NCBI GenBank assembly: GCA_016290415.1
Contig: JAEETP010000003.1
Location: 20,059-84,058 of the forward strand
DNA length: 64,000 nucleotides
Origin: Bacteroidales bacterium
GTDB lineage: Bacteria; Bacteroidota; Bacteroidia; Bacteroidales; UBA932
Direction: 5' to 3'
Shown: in pieces, positions 37,833 to 48,197 of the stretch
Layout of the letters: each line of letters opens with the position of its first letter
How positions within the stretch are numbered: position 1 is the first letter of the stretch
Program-made: the position numbers and the translations under genes
The notes under the pieces: model-generated
What the model was told of the DNA's origin: nothing
Database searches by the model: none
What the model saw: only the letters and a program-made list of their open reading frames with translations

Positions 37833-38633
37833 TTATTCAAAATCCCAAAGGCCGGAGAGCCGATCCAGCTCGGAGTAGCTGGTGGTGTCTACGGTGTGGG
37901 GCGCAATGGTTATGTAGCCCTCGCGCAGCAAGATGTGGTCGTCGGCAATGTCGTCGTCGCCGGAGGCGAGGTTCAGGAATTCGCCCACCATCCAGTAGAT
38001 CTCGCGGCCGCGCGGGTCGGTCTCCTTCACGAACTCTTTGTGCCAGCGGCCGCGGCCCTGGCGGGCCATACGTATGCCGCGGACTTTGTCGGGCGGCAGG
38101 TCGGGGAAGTTGACGTTGATGTAGGTGCCCGGCTTGGGGGGATTCTCAAAGAAGCGCTCCATAATCTCGCCAAAATATGCGTCCACCACAGAGAAGTCGG
38201 GGTGGGGGTCGTGGGTGTCAATGGAGAGGCCAATGGCGGGGATGCCGTACAGGGCGGCTTCCATCACCGCACCCAGGGTTCCGGAATACAGCGCCGCCGC
38301 AGAGGCGTTGCTGCCGTGGTTGATGCCGGAGATCACAAGGTCGGGCATCCGGCCCTCTTCTATGAACATATTGATGCCCATCTTGGCGCAGTCGCAGGGG
38401 GTGCCGTCCAGGCTATAGCAGCGCACGCCGCCCAGTTCGCCGTCGGGGGCAAGGTCCTGCAAGTGGTTGAGGTGCAGCGGGGTTTCCATTGTCAGTGACG
38501 ACGATTTTGCGCTCTGGGGCGTCCGGGGCGCCAATACCGTGATGTCTCCGTATCTGCGAAAAAGGGTTACTAGATGCATCAGGCCGGAGGCCAGAATAGA
38601 GTCGTCGTTGATAGCCAGAATCTCCCGCGTCAT
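37833..38633 (-). CDS. surE: 5'/3'-nucleotidase SurE
   Basis: 'ILAINDDSILASGLMHLV', 'VLAPRTPQSAKSSSLTMETPL', 'DLVISGINHGSNASAAALYSGTLGAVMEAALYGIPAIGLS'. Confidence 0.95.
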   Translation of the reverse strand: MTREILAINDDSILASGLMHLVTLFRRYGDITVLAPRTPQSAKSSSLTMETPLHLNHLQDLAPDGELGGVRCYSLDGTPCDCAKMGINMFIEEGRMPDLVISGINHGSNASAAALYSGTLGAVMEAALYGIPAIGLSIDTHDPHPDFSVVDAYFGEIMERFFENPPKPGTYINVNFPDLPPDKVRGIRMARQGRGRWHKEFVKETDPRGREIYWMVGEFLNLASGDDDIADDHILLREGYITIAPHTVDTTSYSELDRLSGLWDFE

Positions 38634-38757
38634 AATATACTAAAATTCTTTGAGATTACGCTTACAAATATACGATATTTCTGACATTTTTATTACATTT
38701 GCAGCCCACCTTAGAAGGTTAATATTTTTTAGTTAAAACAATCATAGAATTATTAAA

Positions 38758-39825
38758 ATGACAAACGTAGCAATTAACGGCTTTGGCCGTATCGGTCGTC
38801 TCGCATTCCGCCAAATGTTCGAGGCAGAAGGTTATGATGTGGTCGCTATCAACGACCTTACAAGTCCCAAGATGCTTGCTCATCTGCTGAAGTATGACAC
38901 AGCTCAGGGCGGTTTCGCAGGCAAGTTCGGCGAAGGCAAACACACCGTTACCTATAAGGACGCCGTGATGGCAGAAGACGGTAAGACTGTTGTAACTCCC
39001 GGTTCCATCACCGTAGACGGCCAGGAGATCACCATCTATGCAAAACCTAACGCAGCTGAGCTCCCTTGGGGCGAGCTTGGTGTTGACGTAGTGCTCGAGT
39101 GCACCGGTTTCTATACTTCCAAGGCTAAGGCTGCAGCTCACATCCAGGCTGGTGCCAAGAAGGTTGTCATCTCTGCTCCCGCAGGCAACGACCTCCCTAC
39201 CATCGTGTACAACACCAACCACAAGACCCTCAAGCCCGAGGATACCATTATCTCTGCAGCATCCTGCACCACCAACTGCCTGGCTCCTATGGCAGCTGCC
39301 CTGAACAAATACGCTCCCGTAGTCAGCGGTATTATGAGCACCATCCACGCTTACACTGGTGACCAGATGATTCTTGACGGTCCTCAGCGCAAGGGTGACC
39401 TCCGCCGCAGCCGTGCAGGCGCTATGAACATTGTTCCCAACAGCACAGGTGCTGCCAAGGCTATCGGTCTGGTAATCCCCGAGCTGAACGGTAAGCTCAT
39501 CGGTAGCGCACAGCGCGTGCCCACTATGACTGGTTCCACCACTATCCTTATCGCAGTTGTTAAGGGTAAAGATGTTACCAAAGAGGGTATCAACGCCGCT
39601 ATGAAGGCTGCTGCAAACGAGAGCTTCGGTTACAACGAAGACGAGATCGTTTCTTCCGATGTTATCGGTATGAAGTTCGGTTCTCTGTTCGATGCTACCC
39701 AGACTATGGTCAGCAAGATCGACGACGACACCTATCAGGTACAGGTTGTTTCTTGGTACGACAACGAGAACTCTTACACTTCTCAGATGGTCCGCACCAT
39801 CAAGTACCTCGCCGAGCTCAAATAA
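38758..39825 (+). CDS. gap: Glyceraldehyde-3-phosphate dehydrogenase, type I
   Basis: '[19 protein letters not shown]', '[18 protein letters not shown]', '[34 protein letters not shown]'. Confidence 0.97.
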   Translation: MTNVAINGFGRIGRLAFRQMFEAEGYDVVAINDLTSPKMLAHLLKYDTAQGGFAGKFGEGKHTVTYKDAVMAEDGKTVVTPGSITVDGQEITIYAKPNAAELPWGELGVDVVLECTGFYTSKAKAAAHIQAGAKKVVISAPAGNDLPTIVYNTNHKTLKPEDTIISAASCTTNCLAPMAAALNKYAPVVSGIMSTIHAYTGDQMILDGPQRKGDLRRSRAGAMNIVPNSTGAAKAIGLVIPELNGKLIGSAQRVPTMTGSTTILIAVVKGKDVTKEGINAAMKAAANESFGYNEDEIVSSDVIGMKFGSLFDATQTMVSKIDDDTYQVQVVSWYDNENSYTSQMVRTIKYLAELK

Positions 39826-39843
39826 TCAAGTCTCAGCATACAC

Positions 39844-39876
39844 AAAAAACGGTCTCCACTCGGGGACCGTTTTTTT
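39844..39876. terminator. Intrinsic terminator between gap and the convergent OMP gene
   Basis: aaaaaACGGTCTCCactcGGGGACCGTttttttt. Confidence 0.8.
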
Positions 39877-39893
39877 GTCCCCTTCAGTTGCCG

Positions 39894-41201
39894 CTACAGG
39901 TTGAAGCGGAGGCCGAGGTTGAGGGTGAAGTAGAGGGGGTTCTCTTTGTAGAGGGTCTGGGGGGCCTTGTCGTTCTTGAAGTACCAGGAGAGGGTGGGCT
40001 CGGCGTAGATGCCAATCAGGTTGTTGAAGCGGTACTCTGCGCCCGGAGCGATGCCTGCGCTGAACATTACGGGAATCTCTCCCAGTTTGGTGTAGTTGCT
40101 GGGGAAGTTGGTGCTTTCGCGGCCCATAATGCACTTTGAGGCCATTCCGTAGGCTGACCCGTACAGATCGAAGTGGGTGGTGTTCAGGAACTTGTACCCA
40201 AGGCCCACGGGAATGCCCGCATAGAGCAGATTCTGGTGGGCACCGGTGGGAGAGACCCAGGTACGAAGATAGGTAAACCGCAGCCCCGTCTCGGCGTAGA
40301 ATTGGTTGGTAAGGTGGTATCTTAGAGATATGCCGCCGGAGACGGGGGCGGTGTAGTGATAGTTCAGTTCGGGGGAGCCCATAGAGTAGTACTTGTTGCC
40401 GTACTTGTCTACCTCATAGGCCAGCTGGTTGGGAGCGGCCTTGCTGTTGCTGCCGGAATTGGCAGCCAGGATGCCGGAGGCGCCCAGCGAGAAGCGCTTG
40501 AGCTGCCTGCTCACCGGCTCGGTCTTGGATTCGGAGGGCTCGTCTTTAATATTATAGATATCGCGCACGTCTGACTTGTCGGCAGGCTGTGCTGATACAG
40601 TGTTGCTGCTTTGGCTGGAAACGGTAGGCTCGTTCTGAGCCGCAGCGGTGTTTTCAGTGTTGGAATCGGATATATTGTCGGTCTGGTTTCCGGCATCGGC
40701 CAGAGCATCTTCAGGTTTGCTTTCGATGACCGTTATAGGCTCTGAAACAGTTTGTTTAACGGGCTTGTTACTACGAGCAGAATTACCCTTTGAAGGGGCT
40801 GCGGGAGAGGCGTTTGCGGGGGTATTGTCATTTGCGGCCACAGCCTCGGCCAGGTTAATATCATTCGCGGCGACGGCTTCTTGAGAAGCGACGCTCTTAT
40901 CTTCCGGAGCACTTTCTACCACGGCCACTGCGTCATTCTTAGCTGTGTCCGTACCGGTTTTGCCGCCATTGCGGAGCAGCAGCGAGCCGCCGACCACCAC
41001 TGCAGCCAGCGAAGCGGCGGCAGCTATCCAGCGGAGCCCTTTGCGCTTCATCGGCACGGACCCGCCACCAGCGGCCCCCGCGCCGGCTGCTGCGCCTGCG
41101 GCCAGCATCTTTTTCTTAAGCTCTTCGAAACTGCCTTCGGGAACCTGGGGAGCGTAGTTCTCCAGCTTCTCGCGCAGCAGATCGGTCCAGTCTTTTTTCA
41201 T
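39894..41201 (-). CDS. Anti-sigma-like single-TM protein with C-terminal outer-membrane beta-barrel domain
   Basis: N-terminal cytoplasmic segment, one TM, low-complexity linker, C-terminal beta-barrel-like region; follows an ECF sigma gene (ATG 41201 is 1 nt past the sigma stop). Confidence 0.6.
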   Translation of the reverse strand: MKKDWTDLLREKLENYAPQVPEGSFEELKKKMLAAGAAAGAGAAGGGSVPMKRKGLRWIAAAASLAAVVVGGSLLLRNGGKTGTDTAKNDAVAVVESAPEDKSVASQEAVAANDINLAEAVAANDNTPANASPAAPSKGNSARSNKPVKQTVSEPITVIESKPEDALADAGNQTDNISDSNTENTAAAQNEPTVSSQSSNTVSAQPADKSDVRDIYNIKDEPSESKTEPVSRQLKRFSLGASGILAANSGSNSKAAPNQLAYEVDKYGNKYYSMGSPELNYHYTAPVSGGISLRYHLTNQFYAETGLRFTYLRTWVSPTGAHQNLLYAGIPVGLGYKFLNTTHFDLYGSAYGMASKCIMGRESTNFPSNYTKLGEIPVMFSAGIAPGAEYRFNNLIGIYAEPTLSWYFKNDKAPQTLYKENPLYFTLNLGLRFNL

Positions 41202-41202
41202 A

Positions 41203-41718
41203 TTATCGTTTTTCATATTTCTCAATCATCTCGGCCAAGTGTGCCTTGGCGCGGTAAAACCTCATTGCAGAGGCACTCTCTTTTATGCCCAGCAGGTGGG
41301 CGATGTCCTTGTGCGAAAACCCCTCAAATACAAACATATTCAGCACCGTTCGCTCCAAATCCGGCAGGTCCAGGATCATATTGTACAGGTCCTCGTCTTT
41401 GATGCCGGCAATGCTGCCCGCCAGACTGTCGTCCGAAACGGCCTTGAGCGGCACTGTGTCTATCTCGTCCGCCTCGCGCACCGGATCCCTCTTGCGGAGG
41501 TACATCAAGCAGGTGTTTGCCATAATGCGGGCCAGCCACGCCTTGAGGCTGCCCGGACCGCGGTCTGTGAACTTGCTCCAGTTGGTATAGGCACTCACAA
41601 AGCCATCCTGGAACATATCCCGGGCCGTGTCCGCGTCACGCACGTAGCGCCTGCAGACCGAAAGCAGATATGCCCCGTCTTTTTTGTAGGCCTTTTCCAG
41701 TGCTTCTATACCATCCAT
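41203..41718 (-). CDS. ECF-type RNA polymerase sigma factor
   Basis: 'DADTARDMFQDGFVSAYTNWSKF', 'ARIMANTCLMYLRKR', 'LPDLERTVLNMFVFEGFSHKDIAHLLGIKESASAMRFYRAKAHLAEMI'. Confidence 0.9.
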   Translation of the reverse strand: MDGIEALEKAYKKDGAYLLSVCRRYVRDADTARDMFQDGFVSAYTNWSKFTDRGPGSLKAWLARIMANTCLMYLRKRDPVREADEIDTVPLKAVSDDSLAGSIAGIKDEDLYNMILDLPDLERTVLNMFVFEGFSHKDIAHLLGIKESASAMRFYRAKAHLAEMIEKYEKR

Positions 41719-41785
41719 TGCAATTCCAACTAGTTAAATGCAAATGTCGGCAAAATCTTACATATTTTTGTGTAAATTTGCGTTT

Positions 41786-42625
41786 ATGAAAAGAAAATCA
41801 AACGATAAGAGCCGTGTAAAGAGCATAAAACGCAAGGTCAGTGCAGGTTTTGCGGTGATTGCCTTTATCCTGTTCTTCTCCAGCATAGTGTCGCTGTATG
41901 AGTTCACCCGTATGAACAGGGTCCTCACAGAGCAGATAGACGACAATGTGAACAGCGTGAATATTGGCCGCGACCTGATTATGCTCACCGAAGACTATAA
42001 TCTGGAGGTGCTGAACGCCATTTCTGACTACGAGGGGGGCGAGGGGGCGCTGGCCAGCGGCCAGATCCATCCGGCCCAGAACCAGAAGTTTGTGGAAGAG
42101 TTCTCGCAGACTATGGAAGAGATGCGCCAGTCTTTCACCGGCCGCACCACTTTCAGCGAAAAGAACTATGCCGACAGCGTGCTGCTGGCATACACCGCCT
42201 ATATGCAGGTGCTGGGAGAGGGGCGCGACATTGTGCAGGAAGACAACGACACCCGCCAGGAGTGGTATTTCGAGCGGCTGCAGCCGTTCTATCTCAAGCT
42301 CAGGAATTATATCCAGAGTCTGACCAATGCCAGCCAGGAGGCCCTTATAGAGAATTCAAAGAAGGTGGACGCCACCTTTTACCGCAGCATCACTCCGGCC
42401 ATCGCCTCTGTGGTGGTGGGGCTGCTGCTGGTGCTGCTGTTCAACTATTTCATCAATTTCTACCTGATAAATCCGCTGATAAAAATCAGCCGTGGCATCC
42501 AGGGCTACCGCAGCTACAAAAAGAACTACAATGTTGAGGTAGACAACAACGGCGACGAGTTGGACCAGCTGAACAATAATGTCCGCGACCTTATAGAAGA
42601 CCACAAGTCGGTGCAAAAGTCATAA
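41786..42625 (+). CDS. Four-helix-bundle / HAMP-like membrane sensor protein without output domain
   Basis: Two TM segments flanking a helical periplasmic domain; ends just after a HAMP-like region. Confidence 0.6.
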   Translation: MKRKSNDKSRVKSIKRKVSAGFAVIAFILFFSSIVSLYEFTRMNRVLTEQIDDNVNSVNIGRDLIMLTEDYNLEVLNAISDYEGGEGALASGQIHPAQNQKFVEEFSQTMEEMRQSFTGRTTFSEKNYADSVLLAYTAYMQVLGEGRDIVQEDNDTRQEWYFERLQPFYLKLRNYIQSLTNASQEALIENSKKVDATFYRSITPAIASVVVGLLLVLLFNYFINFYLINPLIKISRGIQGYRSYKKNYNVEVDNNGDELDQLNNNVRDLIEDHKSVQKS

Positions 42626-42631
42626 GGGCAG

Positions 42632-44077
42632 ATGAATCTTCGAGTCATATCCAAAAACATAGGCCTGGCACTGCTGGTAGATGCCGGCTTTATGTTTCTG
42701 TCGGCTGCCGTGGCGGCCTACTATCATTTTGACTCGTCGTTTGCGCCGCTGCTGCTAAGCGCGCTGCTGACCCTCACGGTGGGCATCCTCCCCATAATAT
42801 TCGTGGGCAAGGGGCAGAACCGCATCACCAATGTAGAGGGGTTGCTGATATTGTTCCTGGCCTGGTTCCTTTCCTGTGTGTTCGGCCTGATGCCGTATGC
42901 TCTCTGGGGCGGAGAGTTCTCACTTGAAAACGCCTGGTTCGAGAGTGTCTCCGGCCTTACCGCCACCGGCGCCACCATCCTCCAGGATATAGAGTCGCTT
43001 CCGCGCGGCCTGCTTTTCTGGCGTCAGGCAACCCACTTCATAGGCGGATTGGGCGTGGTGGTGTTTATGATGATAATACTCCCTTCGGCGGGCACTGTCA
43101 AGCTCAGAATGCGCCAGCTGGAGGTTTCCGACACTTCGGCAGGAGAATTTAACTTCCGGTCCAACAAGATTGTGGGCGTGGTGCTCACGATTTATGTGTC
43201 GGCAATGGTGCTTTGCTCGCTGCTGTTTTTGCTGGCCGGAATGAATCTCTTCGAGTCGGTGACCAATGCCTTCAGCGTGGTGGCCACCGGCGGTTTCAGC
43301 ACGCGCAACGCCTCCATTGGCGCCTTTGGCTCCAGGTGGATAGAACTCATAGCTATGTTCTTTATGCTGGTGAGCTCTATGCACTACGGATTGCTATACA
43401 GCTCTATAGTGGGGCGCAACCTGAATCTTTTCCGCAACCCGGTGGTCAAGTTTTTCTTTGCGTCGATAGGCATCGGCATTGTGCTGGTGTTCACAGCGCT
43501 GATGATTTCCGGCACCTACACCAATCCGCTGGAGGCGCTGCACCAGGCTGCATTCAACGTGATTTCGCTGGGATCCTCTACCGGTATGGCCACGGTGGAC
43601 ACTTCTGTGTGGCCGCCTTTCTGTATGATGATCCTGCTCTATTTCTCTATGCAGTGCGGATGCTCCGGCTCCACCACCGGCGGTGTCAAGGTAGACCGCA
43701 TCTGGCTGCTGTTCAGGGCAATGCGGGCTCAGATAGTGCGCACCATCCACCCCAATGCAGTGGTGCGTGTCAACTGGAACGGCAGCGCCGCCGAGGTCGG
43801 TATGATCAATTCTGTGACGGCCTATGTGGTGATGTACTTCATCATTCTGCTGTTCTGCGCCACCTTCTATTCTGCCTGCGGAATGGATATGGTGGATTCG
43901 TTTACCGGCAGCTGCGCCTGCGTGAGCAATGTGGGCCCCGCCTTTGGCACTATCGGCTCCCTTGAAAATTATGCCCAGGTGCCCACGGTGGCCAAGCTGA
44001 TGATGGGCTTGGAGATGATTGTGGGCCGTCTTGGATTCTACGCGGCGTTCAGCATTTTTGCAATCAGAAGACATTAG
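42632..44077 (+). CDS. TrkH/KtrB family potassium uptake protein
   Basis: 'ESVSGLTATGATILQDIESLPRGLLFWRQATHFIGGLGVVVFMMI', 'FSVVATGGFSTRNASIG', 'CGCSGSTTGGVKVDR'. Confidence 0.93.
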   Translation: MNLRVISKNIGLALLVDAGFMFLSAAVAAYYHFDSSFAPLLLSALLTLTVGILPIIFVGKGQNRITNVEGLLILFLAWFLSCVFGLMPYALWGGEFSLENAWFESVSGLTATGATILQDIESLPRGLLFWRQATHFIGGLGVVVFMMIILPSAGTVKLRMRQLEVSDTSAGEFNFRSNKIVGVVLTIYVSAMVLCSLLFLLAGMNLFESVTNAFSVVATGGFSTRNASIGAFGSRWIELIAMFFMLVSSMHYGLLYSSIVGRNLNLFRNPVVKFFFASIGIGIVLVFTALMISGTYTNPLEALHQAAFNVISLGSSTGMATVDTSVWPPFCMMILLYFSMQCGCSGSTTGGVKVDRIWLLFRAMRAQIVRTIHPNAVVRVNWNGSAAEVGMINSVTAYVVMYFIILLFCATFYSACGMDMVDSFTGSCACVSNVGPAFGTIGSLENYAQVPTVAKLMMGLEMIVGRLGFYAAFSIFAIRRH

Positions 44078-44080
44078 GAT

Positions 44081-45496
44081 ATGGCAGCGGGGAGTTTTGT
44101 GAAGGAGATGACGGACAATCTGGGTTTCACGCCTACTGAAGACCAGAGCCGGCTGTTTGCCGCCCTGGAAGAGTTTGGCGGCGACCCGGCTTCTGACATT
44201 ATGGTGGTGGCGGGCTATGCCGGCACCGGCAAGACCAGCGCCATCGCCGCCTTTGTAAAGACGCTGCATCAGCATAAATATAAATATGTGCTGCTGGCCC
44301 CGACGGGCCGTGCTGCCAAGGTTCTGAGCGGCTTCACCGGCCATCAGGCCTACACAATCCACAAGCATATCTACCGCCAGAAGTCGCTCAGCGCCGGGTT
44401 CGGTAAGTTTTCGCTGGACATCAACCGCTCGCGCGACACATTCTTCATTATAGACGAGTCGTCGCTGATAACCATAGACGATGGCGGCGGCAACGTGTTT
44501 GGCAGCGGCGACCTGCTGCAGGATCTGGTGGGGTATGTGCGCAGCGGCATAGGCAACAAGATGATTTTTGTGGGGGACCGCGGCCAGCTGCCGCCCGTGG
44601 GGATGGATGCCAGCCCGGCGCTGGACATAGATTTTATGCAGTCTGCCTTCGGGCCGGTGCATACCGCCGACCTGACCACGGTGATGCGCCAGGCGCAGCA
44701 GAGCGGCATTCTTCACAACGCCACCATACTGCGCGAGATGGAGCGGCAGGGGCATCTGGAGCGGCCCAGGCTGGTGCTGGAGGGCTTTGACGATGTGTGC
44801 AGGGTCTCCGGCAGCGAGCTGATAGAGAGTATGAGCGACGCCATTTCGCGCTACGGCCTGGACGACGTGGTGGTGCTGACCCGCAGCAACAAGCGGGCAA
44901 ACCGCTACAACGCCGGCATCCGCGCCAGCGTCCTTTACCGCGAAGAGCAGCTGACGCGCGGCGACAAGCTTATGGTGGTGAAGAACTGCTACCAGTTTCT
45001 GGAGAAGCTGGACGACGAAGATTTTTTCGTGGCCAACGGAGATATGGCCCGGCTGCAGAAGATTTCGCGCTACGAAGAGCGCTACGGGCTTCATTTTGCC
45101 CAGGCGACGCTCTCTTTTCCCGACTATGACAATCTTGAAATCACCGCCAAGATTATTCTGGACACACTTTCCAGCGAGGCGGCGGCCCTCACCGCAGAGC
45201 AGCAGGAGGCCCTTTTCGAGGGCGTCTGGGCCGATTACGATGATATCACCGTAAAGAAAAAACGCTACGAGGCGGTGCGAGAAGACAAATATTTCAACGC
45301 GCTGCAGGTGAAATATGCCACCGCCATCACCTGCCACAAATCGCAGGGCGGGGGATGGCCCTGCGTATATATCGACAACCCTTTCTGGGGGCCGGAAGTC
45401 ACGATTGACGATATAAAATGGTTATATACTGCAATTACCCGTGCCACCGAAAAGGTTTTTTTCGTAAATTTCCCTGATAATTGTTTTAAACAGTAA
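44081..45496 (+). CDS. RecD-like AAA DNA helicase/exonuclease (UvrD-type C-terminus)
   Basis: 'VVAGYAGTGKTSAIAAFVKTL', 'LLAPTGRAAKVLSGFTGHQAYTIHK', 'FIIDESSLI', 'FVGDRGQLPPV', 'TCHKSQGGGWPCVYID', 'LYTAITRATEKVFFV'. Confidence 0.9.
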   Translation: MAAGSFVKEMTDNLGFTPTEDQSRLFAALEEFGGDPASDIMVVAGYAGTGKTSAIAAFVKTLHQHKYKYVLLAPTGRAAKVLSGFTGHQAYTIHKHIYRQKSLSAGFGKFSLDINRSRDTFFIIDESSLITIDDGGGNVFGSGDLLQDLVGYVRSGIGNKMIFVGDRGQLPPVGMDASPALDIDFMQSAFGPVHTADLTTVMRQAQQSGILHNATILREMERQGHLERPRLVLEGFDDVCRVSGSELIESMSDAISRYGLDDVVVLTRSNKRANRYNAGIRASVLYREEQLTRGDKLMVVKNCYQFLEKLDDEDFFVANGDMARLQKISRYEERYGLHFAQATLSFPDYDNLEITAKIILDTLSSEAAALTAEQQEALFEGVWADYDDITVKKKRYEAVREDKYFNALQVKYATAITCHKSQGGGWPCVYIDNPFWGPEVTIDDIKWLYTAITRATEKVFFVNFPDNCFKQ

Positions 45497-45501
45497 AAGA
45501 T

Positions 45502-46185
45502 ATGTCTCTCTATTGGGTCCTTTTTATTGGAGTATCGCTGCTGAGCTTTATTGTTCAGTCTGTGCTGCAGTCCAGGTTCAACAAGTATTCGCAGATTCCC
45601 ATTGACGGCGGTCTCACCGGCCGCGACGTGGCAGAGCGGATGCTGCGCGAGCACGGCATCTATGATGTGCAGGTGACCTGCATCCCCGGTGCTCTTACAG
45701 ATCATTATGATCCCACCAAGAAAACGGTGAACCTGAGCGAGGCGGTGTACGGCTCCAACAGTGTGATGGCGGCTGCCGTTGCGGCGCACGAATGCGGCCA
45801 CGCAGTGCAGCACGCGGTGGGTTATCTTCCCCTTAAGATGCGCAGCGCGCTGGTGCCGGTGGTGAGCTTTTCAAGCAAGATTATGATTTGGGTGCTGCTG
45901 GCCGGAATGCTGCTGCTCAAGGTCTTCCCGGGCCTGATGCTGGCCGGCATTGCGCTGTTTGCCCTTACCACCCTGTTTTCTGTGGTGACGCTTCCGGTAG
46001 AGATAAACGCTTCCAGCCGTGCCCTGGCCTGGCTTAACCAGACCGGCATCACCAACTATTCCAATCATCCTTACGCCCAGAAAGCGCTGCGCAGCGCCGC
46101 CTACACCTATGTGGTGGCCGCCCTCTCTTCTCTGGCAACCCTCTTTTATTATATAATGCTTTTCACCGGCGGAAGCCGCAGATAA
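45502..46185 (+). CDS. Zinc metallopeptidase, YugP-like
   Basis: 'AAAVAAHECGHAVQHAVGYLPLKMRSALVPVV' (HExxH). Confidence 0.88.
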   Translation: MSLYWVLFIGVSLLSFIVQSVLQSRFNKYSQIPIDGGLTGRDVAERMLREHGIYDVQVTCIPGALTDHYDPTKKTVNLSEAVYGSNSVMAAAVAAHECGHAVQHAVGYLPLKMRSALVPVVSFSSKIMIWVLLAGMLLLKVFPGLMLAGIALFALTTLFSVVTLPVEINASSRALAWLNQTGITNYSNHPYAQKALRSAAYTYVVAALSSLATLFYYIMLFTGGSRR

Positions 46186-46186
46186 T

Positions 46187-48196
46187 ATGAAGAAACTCTT
46201 CCTGACACTTGCCCTGACGCTGCTTTGCTGCAGCGCCGCCTTTGCCCAGAAAAAGGCCCTTACGGACCAGCAGCTGGCCTCCGGCGTCCTCCCGGAAGGG
46301 ATCATGAACACCCGCCCCGCGCCTTCGTCAGACAAGATGATGCGCCCGCAGCCGATTCCAGAAATGGTCAAGGGGTGGGAAAACCCCACTTATTCTCCCG
46401 ACAAGAAATATATCGCCTACACTTTAAATGGCGATTTGTATTCGGTTGAGGTGGCCACCAAAAAGACCGTGCGCCACACCACCGACGGCAATTCGGTGAT
46501 AAACAACGGATGGGCTTCGTGGGTCTATTACGAAGAGATTTTCGGGCGGCCGAGCCGCTACCGCGCCTTCTGGTGGAGTCCCGACAGCAAGGTGATTGCC
46601 TTCTATCGTTTCGACAACACCAAGGTGCCGATGTTCCCCATTTACGATGCCAAGGGGCAGCACGGCTCGCTGCGCGAGACCCGATATCCCAAGGCGGGCG
46701 ATCCCAACCCCGAAGTCAAGATAGGCTTCGTTAGCGTGGATGGCAACGCCGTGGTCTGGGCCGACTTCGACCCCAGGAAAGACCAGTATTTCGGTACCCC
46801 GTTCTGGGATTACAAGGGCCGCCGCCTTATGGTGCCCTGGATGGACCGTTCCCAGGACAATATGATAATCTACAGCGTGGACCCGCTCTACGGACAGAAA
46901 ACCGTGGTATATAGCGAGCATCAGAACACCTGGGTCGACTGGCCCGAGAATATGCTCTCCAATGCCAAGGGCATCTATATGGTGCGCGACTACGAGATGT
47001 GGCAGCGCATCTACTACCTGTCTTATGACGGCAAGAATTTCCGCTATGCCAGCGACCGCAAGAATTACTGGGGCATAAAGCTTCTGAAGCTTACCGACAA
47101 GTATCTGTTCTTCACCGCCCGCGGCGGCGAGAGCAGCCTCAGGACCGACATCTACCGCGTGACCCTCTCCAACAGCAAGGTGCAGCGCATCTCCTATGGC
47201 GACTACGACTTTACTATGGTGCGGGTTTCTGACGACTGCCACACCGTGACCGCATTCGCCTCCAACTGCCACACTCCTTACAGGGAGGTGGAGATCAAGG
47301 TGCCCGCCAGCGGCGATGTCAAGGAAAAGAACGTGAAGGTGCTCTGGGACTCCAAGGGCCCCGAATATGACAACTACCGCATTGCAGAGCGCGAGATTGT
47401 GTGGATCACGCTGCGCGACGGCAGCAAGGTGCCGGCCAGTGTGATATGGCCGTTTGATATGGACCGCAGCGGCAAGACCAAATATCCCGTGAAGGTCGAC
47501 ATCTACGGCGGCCCCGACAGCCAGCAGGTCTATGACCGCTATGCCGGTGCCTATTTTGACACTCAGTGGTGGGCCAACCACGGCGTGGTGCAGGTGACTC
47601 TTGAGACCCGCTCGGCCGGCCATCTGGGCAAGGCTGGCCTGAATACAGTATATCGTAAGCTTAGTGTCAACGAGTTGCAGGACTTCATAGACGGCATCAA
47701 GTATTTTGACTCCCTGCCGTATATCAATTCCAAGAAGGTGGGCATCGAGGGCTATTCCTACGGCGGTACAATGGCGCTGCTGGCGGCCACAGAAGGGAAC
47801 GAGTATTTCCAGTATGCAGTGGCCAGCAGCGGTGTTATGGACTGGCAGCTGTATGACAGCCACTACACAGAGCGCTATATGGACCGCCCGCAGGACAATG
47901 CCGAGGGCTACCGCCAGGCCTGCGTGTTTGACCGGCTGGAGAAGTACCGCGGCGACAAGACCAATATGCTGCGCCTGACCCACGGCACCGGCGACGACAA
48001 TGTGCACCTGCAGAATTCGCTGCAGCTGATAGACAAGCTGCAGAGCCTGAATAAAGATTTTGAGCTGATGTTCTATCCCGGCGGAATGCACGGCTACCGC
48101 GGCTACCAGGAGCGTCAGTTCGAGATGCAGAATATGCGGTTCTGGTACCGCTACCTGCTGGAGCAGGATATCCCGGAAATACTAAAAAACAGATAA
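46187..48196 (+). CDS. S9 family (DPP-IV type) peptidase
   Basis: DPP-IV beta-propeller region; 'VGIEGYSYGGTMALLAAT' nucleophile elbow; 'GTGDDNVHLQNSLQLIDKL'; catalytic 'GGMHGY'. Confidence 0.92.
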   Translation: MKKLFLTLALTLLCCSAAFAQKKALTDQQLASGVLPEGIMNTRPAPSSDKMMRPQPIPEMVKGWENPTYSPDKKYIAYTLNGDLYSVEVATKKTVRHTTDGNSVINNGWASWVYYEEIFGRPSRYRAFWWSPDSKVIAFYRFDNTKVPMFPIYDAKGQHGSLRETRYPKAGDPNPEVKIGFVSVDGNAVVWADFDPRKDQYFGTPFWDYKGRRLMVPWMDRSQDNMIIYSVDPLYGQKTVVYSEHQNTWVDWPENMLSNAKGIYMVRDYEMWQRIYYLSYDGKNFRYASDRKNYWGIKLLKLTDKYLFFTARGGESSLRTDIYRVTLSNSKVQRISYGDYDFTMVRVSDDCHTVTAFASNCHTPYREVEIKVPASGDVKEKNVKVLWDSKGPEYDNYRIAEREIVWITLRDGSKVPASVIWPFDMDRSGKTKYPVKVDIYGGPDSQQVYDRYAGAYFDTQWWANHGVVQVTLETRSAGHLGKAGLNTVYRKLSVNELQDFIDGIKYFDSLPYINSKKVGIEGYSYGGTMALLAATEGNEYFQYAVASSGVMDWQLYDSHYTERYMDRPQDNAEGYRQACVFDRLEKYRGDKTNMLRLTHGTGDDNVHLQNSLQLIDKLQSLNKDFELMFYPGGMHGYRGYQERQFEMQNMRFWYRYLLEQDIPEILKNR

Positions 48197-48197
48197 T

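Noticed and set aside
36708-38498. 596-aa plus-strand ORF antisense to lpxB and surE
   Set aside because: Both minus-strand genes have clear family motifs. Long antisense ORFs are expected in this GC-rich, codon-biased genome and this one matches no family I recognise.
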